Shown here: positions 1-7,196 of the stretch, piece by piece | How positions within the stretch are numbered: position 1 is the first letter of the stretch | Layout of the letters: each line of letters begins with the position of its first letter | NCBI GenBank assembly: GCA_023957475.1 | Contig: JAMLHA010000004.1 | Coordinates: 62,001-126,000 of the forward strand | DNA length: 64,000 bases | Direction: 5' to 3' | From: Crocinitomicaceae bacterium | GTDB lineage: Bacteria; Bacteroidota; Bacteroidia; Flavobacteriales_D; Crocinitomicaceae | Notes under the pieces: generated by a model | The model's input: the letters and a program-made list of their open reading frames with translations, nothing else | Databases searched by the model: none | Told to the model about the DNA's origin: nothing | Position numbers and translations under genes: made by a program

Positions 1-250
1 AAGAGGTGCTAAAATAAATGTAATAAACGCATTAATTAAAGGAAGTGGCACAGTAATTGATCTAATTGATTTTACTGATGGTAAAGGCACTGGTGATGCA
101 GGTTCTACAATCAGTTTAACAAATAGTTTAAACAATACTATCTTAGGTAAATTAGTAAATCCAACAACTGGTTTCCCTGATGCAAAAATTGAAACAGGAA
201 ATACAGGTTGTCCTTCCAATCTATTTCATTGGACAAATTACAACTTTTAA
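1..250 (+). CDS. C-terminal end of a truncated gene, unknown function
   Basis: A reading frame is open from the left edge of the window (codons in phase with base 2) and ends at TAA 248-250, giving about 82 residues. It is rich in Gly, Thr, Asn and Ser and ends in an aromatic-rich tail (HWTNYNF). The composition resembles a secreted or surface protein of Bacteroidota, but no domain can be named. The start lies outside the window. A perfect hairpin terminator follows 38 bases downstream, which supports this being the true end of a transcribed gene. Confidence 0.6.
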   Translation, partial: RGAKINVINALIKGSGTVIDLIDFTDGKGTGDAGSTISLTNSLNNTILGKLVNPTTGFPDAKIETGNTGCPSNLFHWTNYNF

Positions 251-288
251 AAATGTTCTTAAATAAATAATAGTTCAAATTATAATTT

Positions 289-321
289 AAAGGCGCAGAA
301 ATAATTGTTTTTTGCGCCTTT
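289..321 (+). terminator. Rho-independent terminator after the truncated first gene
   Basis: AAAGGCGCA (289-297) pairs perfectly with TGCGCCTTT (313-321) around a 15-base loop. The stem ends in a T run, so it can terminate transcription from the left before the response regulator promoter. Confidence 0.75.
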
Positions 322-356
322 AATTATGAAAGTAAAGTTCGTTGGAATTGTTTTAT

Positions 357-364
357 TATTTTTG
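357..364 (+). promoter_or_regulatory. Bacteroidota -7 element upstream of the two-component system
   Basis: TATTTTTG fits the Bacteroidota -7 consensus TAnnTTTG and lies 45 bases before the response regulator start. The -33 TTTG is not clear. Confidence 0.4.
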
Positions 365-408
365 AAAAACAAAAAACGTAAATCACACAGAAAATAACCA
401 AAAGCGTA

Positions 409-1131
409 ATGAATTCTTTTAATAATAACAAAATAGAAACTCCAAAAATTTTATTAGTCGATGATGATCAAAACATTTCAGAAATTTTAGAATTTAATTT
501 AAAAAATGAAGGTTTTGAAGTTGTTTCTGTCTTTTCTGCAGAAGAAGCTTTACAGAAAAACATTCCTGAATACAATCTTATTTTACTCGATGTAATGATG
601 GGAGGAATGTCTGGTTATAAATTAGCTGAAAAATTAAGGTCAGAAAAAATTAACGTTCCTATTATTTTTTTAACCGCAAAAGATACTGAAAATGACATGT
701 TAACTGGTTTTTCTGTAGGTGGCGACGATTATATTTCAAAACCATTTTCAATCAAAGAAGTTATTGCCCGAATTAAATCTATATTAAAAAGAAGCTCTCT
801 CAAAGAAGAACAAAAATCTATCAATACAGAAGATAGTTTAAAAATTGGTGATTTATCTATTTTCTTTGTTCTTAAAGAAGTATTTATTGGTAGTGAAAAA
901 ATTAACCTTACAAAAACCGAGTTTGAGCTATTGGCTCTACTAGCAAAAAAATCTGAAAAAATATTTTCTAGACAGGAAATGATTGATATTCTATGGAGTG
1001 AAACTCCCTATATTACTGAACGAACTATAGATGTTCATATCACTCGACTAAGAAAAAAATTAAAAAATTATGCTGCTGTCATAACGAATCGATCAGGATA
1101 CGGGTATAGATTCAATGCTGATGTTAGCTAA
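409..1131 (+). CDS. OmpR/PhoB-family response regulator
   Basis: DNA-binding response regulator of 240 residues, the usual length for the family. Residues 12-125 form the receiver domain: acidic pocket VDDD at 17-20, predicted phospho-acceptor Asp61 in LLDVMMGG, conserved Thr89 in FLTAKD and Lys111 in YISKPF. Residues about 145-238 form a winged-helix trans_reg_C domain (LTKTEFELL, ITERTIDVHITRLRKKL, NRSGYGYRF). The sensor kinase gene starts about 40 bases downstream in the same direction, so the two form a transcription unit. The pair resembles RprX/RprY of Bacteroides in order and architecture, but the signal and targets cannot be read from the sequence. Confidence 0.93.
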   Translation: MNSFNNNKIETPKILLVDDDQNISEILEFNLKNEGFEVVSVFSAEEALQKNIPEYNLILLDVMMGGMSGYKLAEKLRSEKINVPIIFLTAKDTENDMLTGFSVGGDDYISKPFSIKEVIARIKSILKRSSLKEEQKSINTEDSLKIGDLSIFFVLKEVFIGSEKINLTKTEFELLALLAKKSEKIFSRQEMIDILWSETPYITERTIDVHITRLRKKLKNYAAVITNRSGYGYRFNADVS

Positions 1132-1172
1132 ATTATACTATTTGATGTTTGATATTCCTTATTAAAAAAGTT

Positions 1173-2882
1173 ATGAAATTAAGCTACAAACAACAACTTT
1201 TTCTGTATTTTGGACTTCTATTTACATTATTTACTATATGTATTATCTTTTTAGAAAGGTCACTTGAAAAAAAATTAAAAACACAAGCTTTAGAAGATCA
1301 ACTTGAAGTATATACAACTATTATTGACAGAAAAATTAATAATACTAATATAACTAACAATAATATTTCTGAAATCCAATTACTTTTCCCTAATCATCTA
1401 AGAATTACATTAATCAATTTCAATGGAGAAGTTACTTTTGATAATTCAATTACTTCTTATTTAGAACTGAAAAATCATAAAAATAGACCTGAAATTATTG
1501 ATGCAAATCTACATGGAAAAGGCTCAAATATTAGAAAATCAGCATCCAATCATCATCCATATCTATATTTTGCAAAAAAAACAAAAACACAATTTGTTCG
1601 TGTGGCACTTCCATACAATATACAGACACAAAATTTTTTGAAAGCAACTAATGGCTTTATTTACATTATAATCTTATTTTTTGTAATTGCTATACTAATT
1701 ATTCACAAAATTACTGAACGATTTGGTTTAACAGTAAAACAACTCCGTGATTTTGCAGTAAACAAAGATAATTTCTCATTCAAATTTCCAAATGATGAAT
1801 TTGGAGAAATTGGTAAAAAAATAACCGAAAATTATATTAAATTAGAAGATAGTCAAAAAAATTTAATTCTCGAAAAACAAAAACTTCTGAAACACATTCA
1901 TATTTCAGAAGAAGGCATTTGTTTTATTTCTGACAAAAACGAAATACAATTTTATAATGGATTATTTATACAATACCTTAATTTTTTAGCTGACTATTCG
2001 ACAAGTAATCCTAATGCTGTATTTGAGTTAAAATTATTTCATCAAGTTCATGAATTTATAAGTAAAAAAAATGATAGTTATTTTGAAACGCAATTAAAAA
2101 ATCATGGAAAAATTGTGTCACTCCGTATAACTGTTTTTGAAGACATGAGTTACGAAATAATTCTAAATGATATTACTCAACAAGAAAAAACAAGACAATT
2201 AAAACAAGAAATTACAGGGAATATTGCTCATGAATTACGTACTCCTATTGCTGGAATTAGAGCTTATCTAGAAACTGTTTTAGAGCAATCAATTTCTGAT
2301 GATAAAAAAGAACATTTTATAAAGCAAGCATATCTACAAACTATTTCGCTATCTGAATTGATCAAAGATATGAGCTACTTATCAAAAATTGAAGAAGCAC
2401 CGAAATCCTTTCCCATGGAACAAATCAATTTAAACTCATTACTATTAAAAGTAGAATTAGAAGTTGATGAATTACTTAAAAACAAACAAATTAAAATGAA
2501 TTGGAACTTTCCAAATGAATTTACTCTTAAAGGTAATTATAACCTAATTTATTCTATTTTTAGAAACCTAGTTGAAAACACAATTCGTTATGCAGGTGGA
2601 AATATACAGATAAATATAACCCTTATCAATCAAGATACAAATTTTTATTATTTTTCTTATTATGATTCTGGAGTTGGTATAAAAGATGAAAAACATTTAA
2701 ATCGTATTTTTGAACGTTTTTATCGAATTCATGAGGGTAGAACAAGAGATTCTGGTGGCACTGGACTAGGCTTGTCAATTGTTAAAAACGCCATTATATT
2801 TCATAAAGGTTCCATAATAGCAAGAAATCGTAAAGAAGGAGGTTTAGAATTTTTATTTCAATTAAGTACCGATATTAATTGA
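1173..2882 (+). CDS. Membrane sensor histidine kinase
   Basis: Partner kinase of the upstream response regulator. The ATG at 1173 (MKLSYKQQ) is preferred over an in-frame TTG at 1149 because it puts the first hydrophobic helix (LFLYFGLLFTLFTICIIF) near the N-terminus. A periplasmic region of about 130 residues follows, then a second membrane helix (FIYIIILFFVIAILII), a HAMP/PAS-like linker, a HisKA domain with phospho-acceptor His353 in NIAHELRTP, and a HATPase_c domain with N box (NLVENTIRYAGG), G1 (DSGVGI), F box (FERFYRI) and G2 (GTGLGLSIVK). All catalytic motifs are intact. The layout matches Bacteroidota RprX-like or PhoR-like kinases; the ligand is unknown. Confidence 0.93.
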   Translation: MKLSYKQQLFLYFGLLFTLFTICIIFLERSLEKKLKTQALEDQLEVYTTIIDRKINNTNITNNNISEIQLLFPNHLRITLINFNGEVTFDNSITSYLELKNHKNRPEIIDANLHGKGSNIRKSASNHHPYLYFAKKTKTQFVRVALPYNIQTQNFLKATNGFIYIIILFFVIAILIIHKITERFGLTVKQLRDFAVNKDNFSFKFPNDEFGEIGKKITENYIKLEDSQKNLILEKQKLLKHIHISEEGICFISDKNEIQFYNGLFIQYLNFLADYSTSNPNAVFELKLFHQVHEFISKKNDSYFETQLKNHGKIVSLRITVFEDMSYEIILNDITQQEKTRQLKQEITGNIAHELRTPIAGIRAYLETVLEQSISDDKKEHFIKQAYLQTISLSELIKDMSYLSKIEEAPKSFPMEQINLNSLLLKVELEVDELLKNKQIKMNWNFPNEFTLKGNYNLIYSIFRNLVENTIRYAGGNIQINITLINQDTNFYYFSYYDSGVGIKDEKHLNRIFERFYRIHEGRTRDSGGTGLGLSIVKNAIIFHKGSIIARNRKEGGLEFLFQLSTDIN

Positions 2883-3143
2883 ATTATGTAAAAAAAGAGG
2901 ATGATTGTGCATTTTTCAAATCTATTTTAGACAAATACTTGCTAACATTGATTTCACTTTGCTAGGTGTTATGTATTTACTTTCTCCACTCTTATTATTA
3001 ATAACCTAAATGGGGTTTTATATGGAACTCAGGTTAAAGTATTCAACGATACCTATTCGTATGCAGTCCAGTAAAATGTTAAACGCCCCTTATTAAAATC
3101 AAATCTTGAGAAGTAAAATTGGTTTCAGTTTTATGAACTAATT
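2883..3143. other. Non-coding gap between kinase and small membrane protein
   Basis: About 260 bases with no convincing reading frame, hairpin or repeat. It separates the rightward kinase from a leftward gene. Confidence 0.4.
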
Positions 3144-3608
3144 CTAAAATCCAATTTTTTTATCTTCTACTTTTGTAATAGCTATGTCATGATTTGCAAA
3201 TAGTTTTTCAAATCCTGCATTATCAATTCCTTTCACACTACATGTGAACTCTTCATTATTATTCGTAATAAACGCCAATTCTTTTTTGTGGAGATTGGTA
3301 TCCAATGCATACGTCATTTTAATTTCTTTAATATCAGAAATAGCAATCGACCATTGATTTTTTTTGGTCCAATACGTTCGAAGGACAACAGTTTCATTAT
3401 CTCCTTTCAGAACTGTTAATGTCAACGCATTAAACACAAAAGGGAGAACTATTAAAAATTTTGCAATGTCGCCCAATCTCAGGTCACTGAAGCTTTCTAT
3501 AGTTAAGAACAAGATAACAGTAACTGCTAATGTTAACATCAATAAAAAATAAGAAAAAAAGATGTTGGAGCTTGATAGCTCCCAATAATTCGGTTTGAGT
3601 TTCATCAT
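3144..3608 (-). CDS. Small membrane protein of unknown function
   Basis: A 154-residue protein, not recognised. Two hydrophobic segments are visible near the N-terminus (FFSYFLLMLTLAVTVILFLT at about 18-38 and FLIVLPFVFNALTLTVL at about 52-68). A soluble C-terminal part of about 80 residues (residues 70-154) resembles a PH-like or DUF304-type beta domain (ETVVLRTYWTKKNQWSIAISDIKEIK), which is a weak inference. It stands alone between the two-component system and the insertion sequence. The start at 3608 (MMKLKPNYWE) is chosen because it leaves both helices intact. Confidence 0.6.
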   Translation of the reverse strand: MMKLKPNYWELSSSNIFFSYFLLMLTLAVTVILFLTIESFSDLRLGDIAKFLIVLPFVFNALTLTVLKGDNETVVLRTYWTKKNQWSIAISDIKEIKMTYALDTNLHKKELAFITNNNEEFTCSVKGIDNAGFEKLFANHDIAITKVEDKKIGF

Positions 3609-3812
3609 TTAAAAAAGTAAATCAAAAATAATATTTTTCAGTGTATAATAGCGTTTATTGGCATTGTTAGGAAAACATATCTAGCAAACTTGTCTTTCTC
3701 TATGAGAATGCAAAGATTTACATTTATTTTTAGTGACACAATAGTACAAATGTACTATGTGAGTAAAAAACATTGAGTCGTCCTAAAATAGGTTGACAGT
3801 TTTTAATAAAAT

Positions 3813-4697
3813 TTAATTAGACCGATGGAGACTTTCTTCATCGGTTTTTTCATGCACAAAATTAGGGGTTTTCATTTTTAAATTCAAATGAGGTCTTTTA
3901 TTATTATAGATTTCAATAGACTCATCGATTAATTTATGAAGCTCCTCCTTGTTTTTACATTTATAAAGTAAAAATTCGTTTTTCAATATACCATTAACTC
4001 TTTCTGCTAATGCATTCTGATAACAATCATATCCGTCCGTCATTGACGGTGTAATATTGTTTAATTTGAGTTCTTTTTGATAGACATCTGAGCAATATTG
4101 TAGTCCTCGATCAGAATGATGAATAGAAGATTTATTCGTTCTTTTGTTCTTAATAGCCATTCGTAATGCTTTTACAACATTCTCAGCACTCATATCATCA
4201 CTTAAATGATATCCCATTATTTTACGACTATATGCATCTGTAACTAGAGAAAGATAATGCGTCTTCTCTTGACTTTTAATATATGTAATATCACTTACAA
4301 ATACCTGTTCAGGCTCTTTTACATCTAAACCTAAATATAAATTTGGGTGCTTTCTTAACCAATGTTTCGAGTTAGTTGTTTTTGTATAATTTTTTCTTGG
4401 CTTTACTAACATATTTTCTGATCTTAAGTAATCAAATAATGCATCTCGTCCTATTTTAACGGACATTTCCGAAAATTTATCACTTAATAGATAATATAAT
4501 TTTCTTGTTCCAATTTTAGGCATCTGCATTCTTATTTCCATTACAGCACTCTTAACCTGCTTTAATTCTTGGTTTCGAAAAACAATGCGTTTTTCTTTTT
4601 TATAAATCGATTGCCTACTTATCCCAAACAATCGACAAGTGTGCGAAAGGCTTACTCCTCGCTCTTGTTGAAATCTTCTGATTGTTTGGGTAAAAAC
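3813..4697 (-). CDS. IS3-family transposase OrfB (DDE catalytic part, made as OrfAB fusion)
   Basis: The catalytic half of the transposase. The orfB frame is open from the frameshift site at 4697; a TTG at 4631 (FGISRQSIYKK) is the first possible independent start. N-terminal HTH_21-like region (QSIYKKEK...MRMPKIGTRKLYYLL), then an rve integrase core with DDE residues in VSDITYI, HHSDRGLQYCS and NALAERVNGILKNEF, and the C-terminal motif YNNKRPHLNL. No internal stop or deletion is seen, so the enzyme looks functional. Production is expected mainly through -1 frameshifting from orfA. Confidence 0.9.
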   Translation of the reverse strand, partial: VFTQTIRRFQQERGVSLSHTCRLFGISRQSIYKKEKRIVFRNQELKQVKSAVMEIRMQMPKIGTRKLYYLLSDKFSEMSVKIGRDALFDYLRSENMLVKPRKNYTKTTNSKHWLRKHPNLYLGLDVKEPEQVFVSDITYIKSQEKTHYLSLVTDAYSRKIMGYHLSDDMSAENVVKALRMAIKNKRTNKSSIHHSDRGLQYCSDVYQKELKLNNITPSMTDGYDCYQNALAERVNGILKNEFLLYKCKNKEELHKLIDESIEIYNNKRPHLNLKMKTPNFVHEKTDEESLHRSN

Positions 4698-5050
4698 TTT
4701 TTTCGAATAGCTGTTCCATATTGCTTATCTGATAAATCAATCATGTAATTAAGCATCTCATTCTTAAGTTTTTGATCAGCTAATTCTTTCTCTAAACGCT
4801 TGATTTTTTGAGCTGGCGTTTCATTGATACGAGGTACTTTCATAGAATGAATATTTGGTTTTTTCCAGTCTAAATTACCAAATTTTCTTAACCAAACCAA
4901 AACAGTACTTCTACCTTGAATACCATAAAGCTTTTGAGCCTGTTTATAAGTCATTTCGCCTTTTTCTACTTGTGAAACAACACTCAATTTAAAGCCCAAA
5001 TTGTAATCTCTTTGCGTGCGTTTCTTCCTTTGTTTCTCTTGTTTTTCCAT
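4652..5050 (-). CDS. IS3-family transposase OrfA (helix-turn-helix subunit)
   Basis: A 132-residue protein from the ATG at 5050 (MEKQEKQRKKRTQRDYN); an in-frame TTG at 5071 lies in the terminal repeat region and is less likely. It has a helix-turn-helix (FKLSVVSQVEKGEMTYKQAQ, then YGIQGRSTVLVWLRKFG) that would bind the element ends, then a leucine-zipper-like helix (IKRLEKELADQKLKNEML) typical of IS3 OrfA oligomerisation. Near its end the mRNA contains the slippery A AAA AAG, where ribosomes can shift into orfB. When no shift occurs, this protein alone is made and usually acts as a regulator in IS3 elements. Confidence 0.88.
   Translation of the reverse strand: MEKQEKQRKKRTQRDYNLGFKLSVVSQVEKGEMTYKQAQKLYGIQGRSTVLVWLRKFGNLDWKKPNIHSMKVPRINETPAQKIKRLEKELADQKLKNEMLNYMIDLSDKQYGTAIRKKFLPKQSEDFNKSEE
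4697..4703 (-). promoter_or_regulatory. Programmed -1 frameshift heptamer A AAA AAG between orfA and orfB
   Basis: On the minus strand, orfA reads CGA AAA AAG TTT TTA. The heptamer A_AAA_AAG is in the exact phase needed for a -1 slip. After the slip the frame reads VFTQTIRRFQQERG and runs straight into orfB, as expected for IS3 OrfAB. No decisive downstream stimulatory structure was identified by eye. Confidence 0.8.
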
Positions 5051-5103
5051 AATAAGTCTAAATGTTGTCAACTTATTTCAGGACGGGACATATATTTAAA
5101 AAA

Positions 5104-5129
5104 ATAGGCTACTCGAATAAATAGCCTAT
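5104..5129 (-). terminator. Hairpin terminator for the chelatase/PepSY operon
   Basis: ATAGGCTA (5104-5111) pairs with TAGCCTAT (5122-5129). On the minus strand the stem is followed by a T7 run, the signature of an intrinsic terminator reading leftward. It lies unusually far (about 320 bases) from the gene it would serve, with a palindromic repeat in between. Confidence 0.55.
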
Positions 5130-5134
5130 GAATA

Positions 5135-5427
5135 TTTAATAACCTGTGGTGCATTTGTAAAACAAAAAAATAGCACGCTATGGGTAATCACTTGATATTC
5201 AATAAATCATAATTAATCTAAAGATTTCTTACCAACTTAGTTGGCGCGAAATGACAGCAATCAGGTGTATAAAAAAGGATGGAAGGTGACGACTGAGTCG
5301 TCGCCTTCCATCTCCTAAACATCAATAAGTGCCGTCATTCCGATAAATCGCTTCGGTTTTTGAGGAATCTTTTTATCTTGAAACAATTGCTTTCTATCTA
5401 CAATACACAACGGATTTTAATAACCTG
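5135..5427. repeat. 12-bp direct repeat flanking palindromic repeat copy 1
   Basis: TTTAATAACCTG occurs at 5135-5146 and again at 5416-5427, on either side of the 149-bp palindromic element. It may be a target duplication or simply a repeat from a local duplication. The stretch between the copies and the PepSY gene holds no other gene. Confidence 0.5.
5222..5370. repeat. Nested palindromic intergenic repeat, copy 1
   Basis: Left arm 5222-5256 (AGATTTCTT ... GAAATGACAG) and right arm 5334-5370 (GTCATTCCGA ... GAGGAATCT) are inverted relative to each other. Between them a 35-base hairpin (5278-5312) has a 9-bp outer stem GATGGAAGG/CCTTCCATC, one T-G pair, and a 6-bp inner stem GACGAC/GTCGTC with a TGA loop. 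The same arm layout recurs near 39.6 kb and 63.0 kb. It is non-coding. Confidence 0.7.
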
Positions 5428-5451
5428 AGATTCTGTGTTAATAGTTAAAAT

Positions 5452-6033
5452 TTATAAAATTGCTTGCAAAATAATTGCCACAATTGGTGGTATCAACCCA
5501 CCCGCAAGCAACCATTTCCCTCTTCCTTTTAAACCATTTTTACCTTTAAGAATGAATAACCCGGTAACAGTTATAACAATGAGTAAAAAAGCAAAAATAT
5601 CAGAAGCCCATTTCCAGCCTTTCAAGCTGTTTTTGTGAATCACATTGACTTCATAGAAAAAAGGTCGCTTTGTGACATGCTCATAAGTTGCTTTTTTTTG
5701 GTTTAAATAAACATGTAATGTAGCACTTGGATAATAAATTTTCACTTGATCCTTTGTTGGGAAATCATACACATTAAACTTATCTTCTCCTACAAGTTGT
5801 CCAAATTTCAGAACATCTTTGTCCGTAATTTTATTAGCTTCATATACCTTATCCAATTTTACATTTTTTTTCACCAAAATAAAATCAGAATTCCAATCAT
5901 CCACATGATTTAAAGCAATTCCAGAAATGGAATAAACGATAATTAGAGCCGAGAAGAAGTAGCCTAAATCCCGATGAGTTGCCAGATTTAAGCGTCTGAT
6001 TTTAGTCTTGTTTTTTTTAAGCCAACTTTTCAT
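5452..6033 (-). CDS. PepSY-associated transmembrane protein
   Basis: A 193-residue inner-membrane protein from ATG 6033; an in-frame TTG at 6060 overlaps the upstream gene and is less likely. It has an N-terminal basic stretch followed by a helix (RDLGYFFSALIIVYSISGIALN), an extracytoplasmic domain of about 90 residues, a HKNSLKGWKWASD motif leading into a second helix (IFAFLLIVITVTGLFIL) and a third at the C-terminus (GLIPPIVAIILQAIL). The pattern of His residues next to membrane helices is that of PepSY-associated TM proteins, often linked to iron, heme or siderophore handling. It lies 7 bases after the chelatase-like lipoprotein gene, so the two are almost certainly one operon. Confidence 0.75.
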   Translation of the reverse strand: MKSWLKKNKTKIRRLNLATHRDLGYFFSALIIVYSISGIALNHVDDWNSDFILVKKNVKLDKVYEANKITDKDVLKFGQLVGEDKFNVYDFPTKDQVKIYYPSATLHVYLNQKKATYEHVTKRPFFYEVNVIHKNSLKGWKWASDIFAFLLIVITVTGLFILKGKNGLKGRGKWLLAGGLIPPIVAIILQAIL

Positions 6034-6040
6034 ACAAAAA

Positions 6041-6988
6041 TTAATTACTAGATGATTCAACTTTTTTCAAGTAGTCAGCAGTTATATCGATTACCCATTG
6101 TTCAATGTTTTTATCAGGTAAAATAGCATCCGTTTTGTAGTAAACTTTGTCTTTATGATTTTTAACCTTTTTAACTCCACCTCCAATGATGTTGTTTTGG
6201 AATTCTTCGTCATGTGCAACAAGAACTGGAATTACGATTGCGGTTTCCTTTTTGGCTAGTATTTCATTAATAGCATCAGTCGTTTTTTGAGAATCATAGT
6301 GCACTAAGTGTCCGCACCATCCATAGCTGTGTTCGGTAATTCCTAATTCTTTCTTCACGTAATCACCAACTTCATTGAATAACTCCGTCCATTCTTTATC
6401 GTATTGAGCATCACCATAACCAATTAATACAACACCTTCGCTTGCAGGGTTTTTACTCATAGCTTTAGCTCTTCTAGCTACATTTTTCTTTAAAATATCA
6501 GTAAAATCCAAGTTTGGAGCCAAATAAGTATTCGCTTTAGGCTTGTAAATTTTTATATTTTCTAACTTAAACGATTCTTTTGATTGAGGATCGGTTTTTT
6601 GTCCCATTATAGTTGGTATATCATCAAATGTATGCGAACTAACTGTCAAAAAGATAGGAACAACAATAATATCTGAATATCCTTCATCATCAAACTCCTT
6701 TAAACGTGTAGCGATAGATGGCTCCGTATATTCCATAAAGGCTGTTTTTATACCTTTAATTTCTCCACTTGCAAGAATTCGAGAACTAACATTTTTCTCT
6801 AAATCCACTAATGCATTTCTCCATGTTTCTGATCTTGAACCATGATTTACTAGCAACAAACCAATTTTTTTATCACTTTTTTCATGTCCATCTGAGCTCT
6901 CTGAATTGTTATTGCAAGAGGAGAAAAAAAGTGAAACAGCAAAAAAGAAAAGAATAGCTGTAAATTTTGAGTGTAATTTTGTGTTCAT
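6041..6988 (-). CDS. CbiX/CbiK-like sirohydrochlorin chelatase-family lipoprotein
   Basis: A 315-residue protein with a lipoprotein signal peptide (hydrophobic ILFFFAVSLFFSSC, lipobox Cys25), so it is exported and membrane-anchored. The mature part begins with the chelatase motif GLLLVNHGSRSETW, whose His is the usual metal-insertion residue. A second half-domain has VVLIGYGD, HSYGWCGHLVHYDS and VIPVLVAHDEEFQNN, again with conserved His residues. Length and two-lobed layout fit class II chelatases (CbiX/CbiK), which insert Co, Fe or Ni into tetrapyrroles. Those are normally cytoplasmic; an exported form is comparable to the periplasmic CbiK of Desulfovibrio. No other tetrapyrrole-synthesis gene is adjacent, so a role in metal or heme capture with the downstream membrane protein is inferred. 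Confidence 0.8.
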   Translation of the reverse strand: MNTKLHSKFTAILFFFAVSLFFSSCNNNSESSDGHEKSDKKIGLLLVNHGSRSETWRNALVDLEKNVSSRILASGEIKGIKTAFMEYTEPSIATRLKEFDDEGYSDIIVVPIFLTVSSHTFDDIPTIMGQKTDPQSKESFKLENIKIYKPKANTYLAPNLDFTDILKKNVARRAKAMSKNPASEGVVLIGYGDAQYDKEWTELFNEVGDYVKKELGITEHSYGWCGHLVHYDSQKTTDAINEILAKKETAIVIPVLVAHDEEFQNNIIGGGVKKVKNHKDKVYYKTDAILPDKNIEQWVIDITADYLKKVESSSN

Positions 6989-7027
6989 TTCAAATATTAA
7001 TTTAGACTAATTATAAATAAAGCGGTG

Positions 7028-7035
7028 CAAAAATA
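7028..7035 (-). promoter_or_regulatory. -7 element upstream of the chelatase-like lipoprotein
   Basis: On the minus strand TATTTTTG fits TAnnTTTG and lies 39 bases before the start codon at 6988. Confidence 0.4.
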
Positions 7036-7144
7036 TTCTTTTGATTTAAATATTACAATCACTAAAAAGAGGTATTTTTCAATCAAAAAAACCTTGTAAT
7101 TACATTTTTTTTTAAAAAAATAAATTTTAAATCAAAATAATTAC

Positions 7145-7152
7145 TAATTTTG
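7145..7152 (+). promoter_or_regulatory. -7 element of the cargo/SprF operon
   Basis: TAATTTTG fits TAnnTTTG, 44 bases before the first gene. A small inverted repeat (GGTATT/AATACC, 7166-7180) lies between it and the start codon and could sit in the 5' leader. Confidence 0.4.
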
Positions 7153-7196
7153 AGATAAGACTTCTGGTATTTTTAATACCATACTATTACAAATTT

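Larger units (their letters stand above)
3774..5090 (-). mobile_element. IS3-family insertion sequence, apparently intact
   Basis: A 1,317-bp element bounded by imperfect terminal inverted repeats. The left end at 3774 and the reverse complement of the right end at 5090 both begin TG and share CGTCCT-AAATA-GTTGACA with single-base differences. The ends fit the 5'-TG...CA-3' rule of IS3. It carries overlapping orfA and orfB on the minus strand with a -1 frameshift signal. ACAT occurs at 3770-3773 and 5088-5091, which could be a 4-bp target duplication if the right end is set at 5087; otherwise flanking bases differ (CAT/TAT). The intact catalytic triad and frameshift site suggest an active or recently active copy. 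Confidence 0.88.

Noticed and set aside
1149..1172. TTG start giving eight extra residues for the histidine kinase
   Set aside because: The ATG at 1173 gives a normal N-terminus with the first membrane helix; the extra residues add nothing typical.
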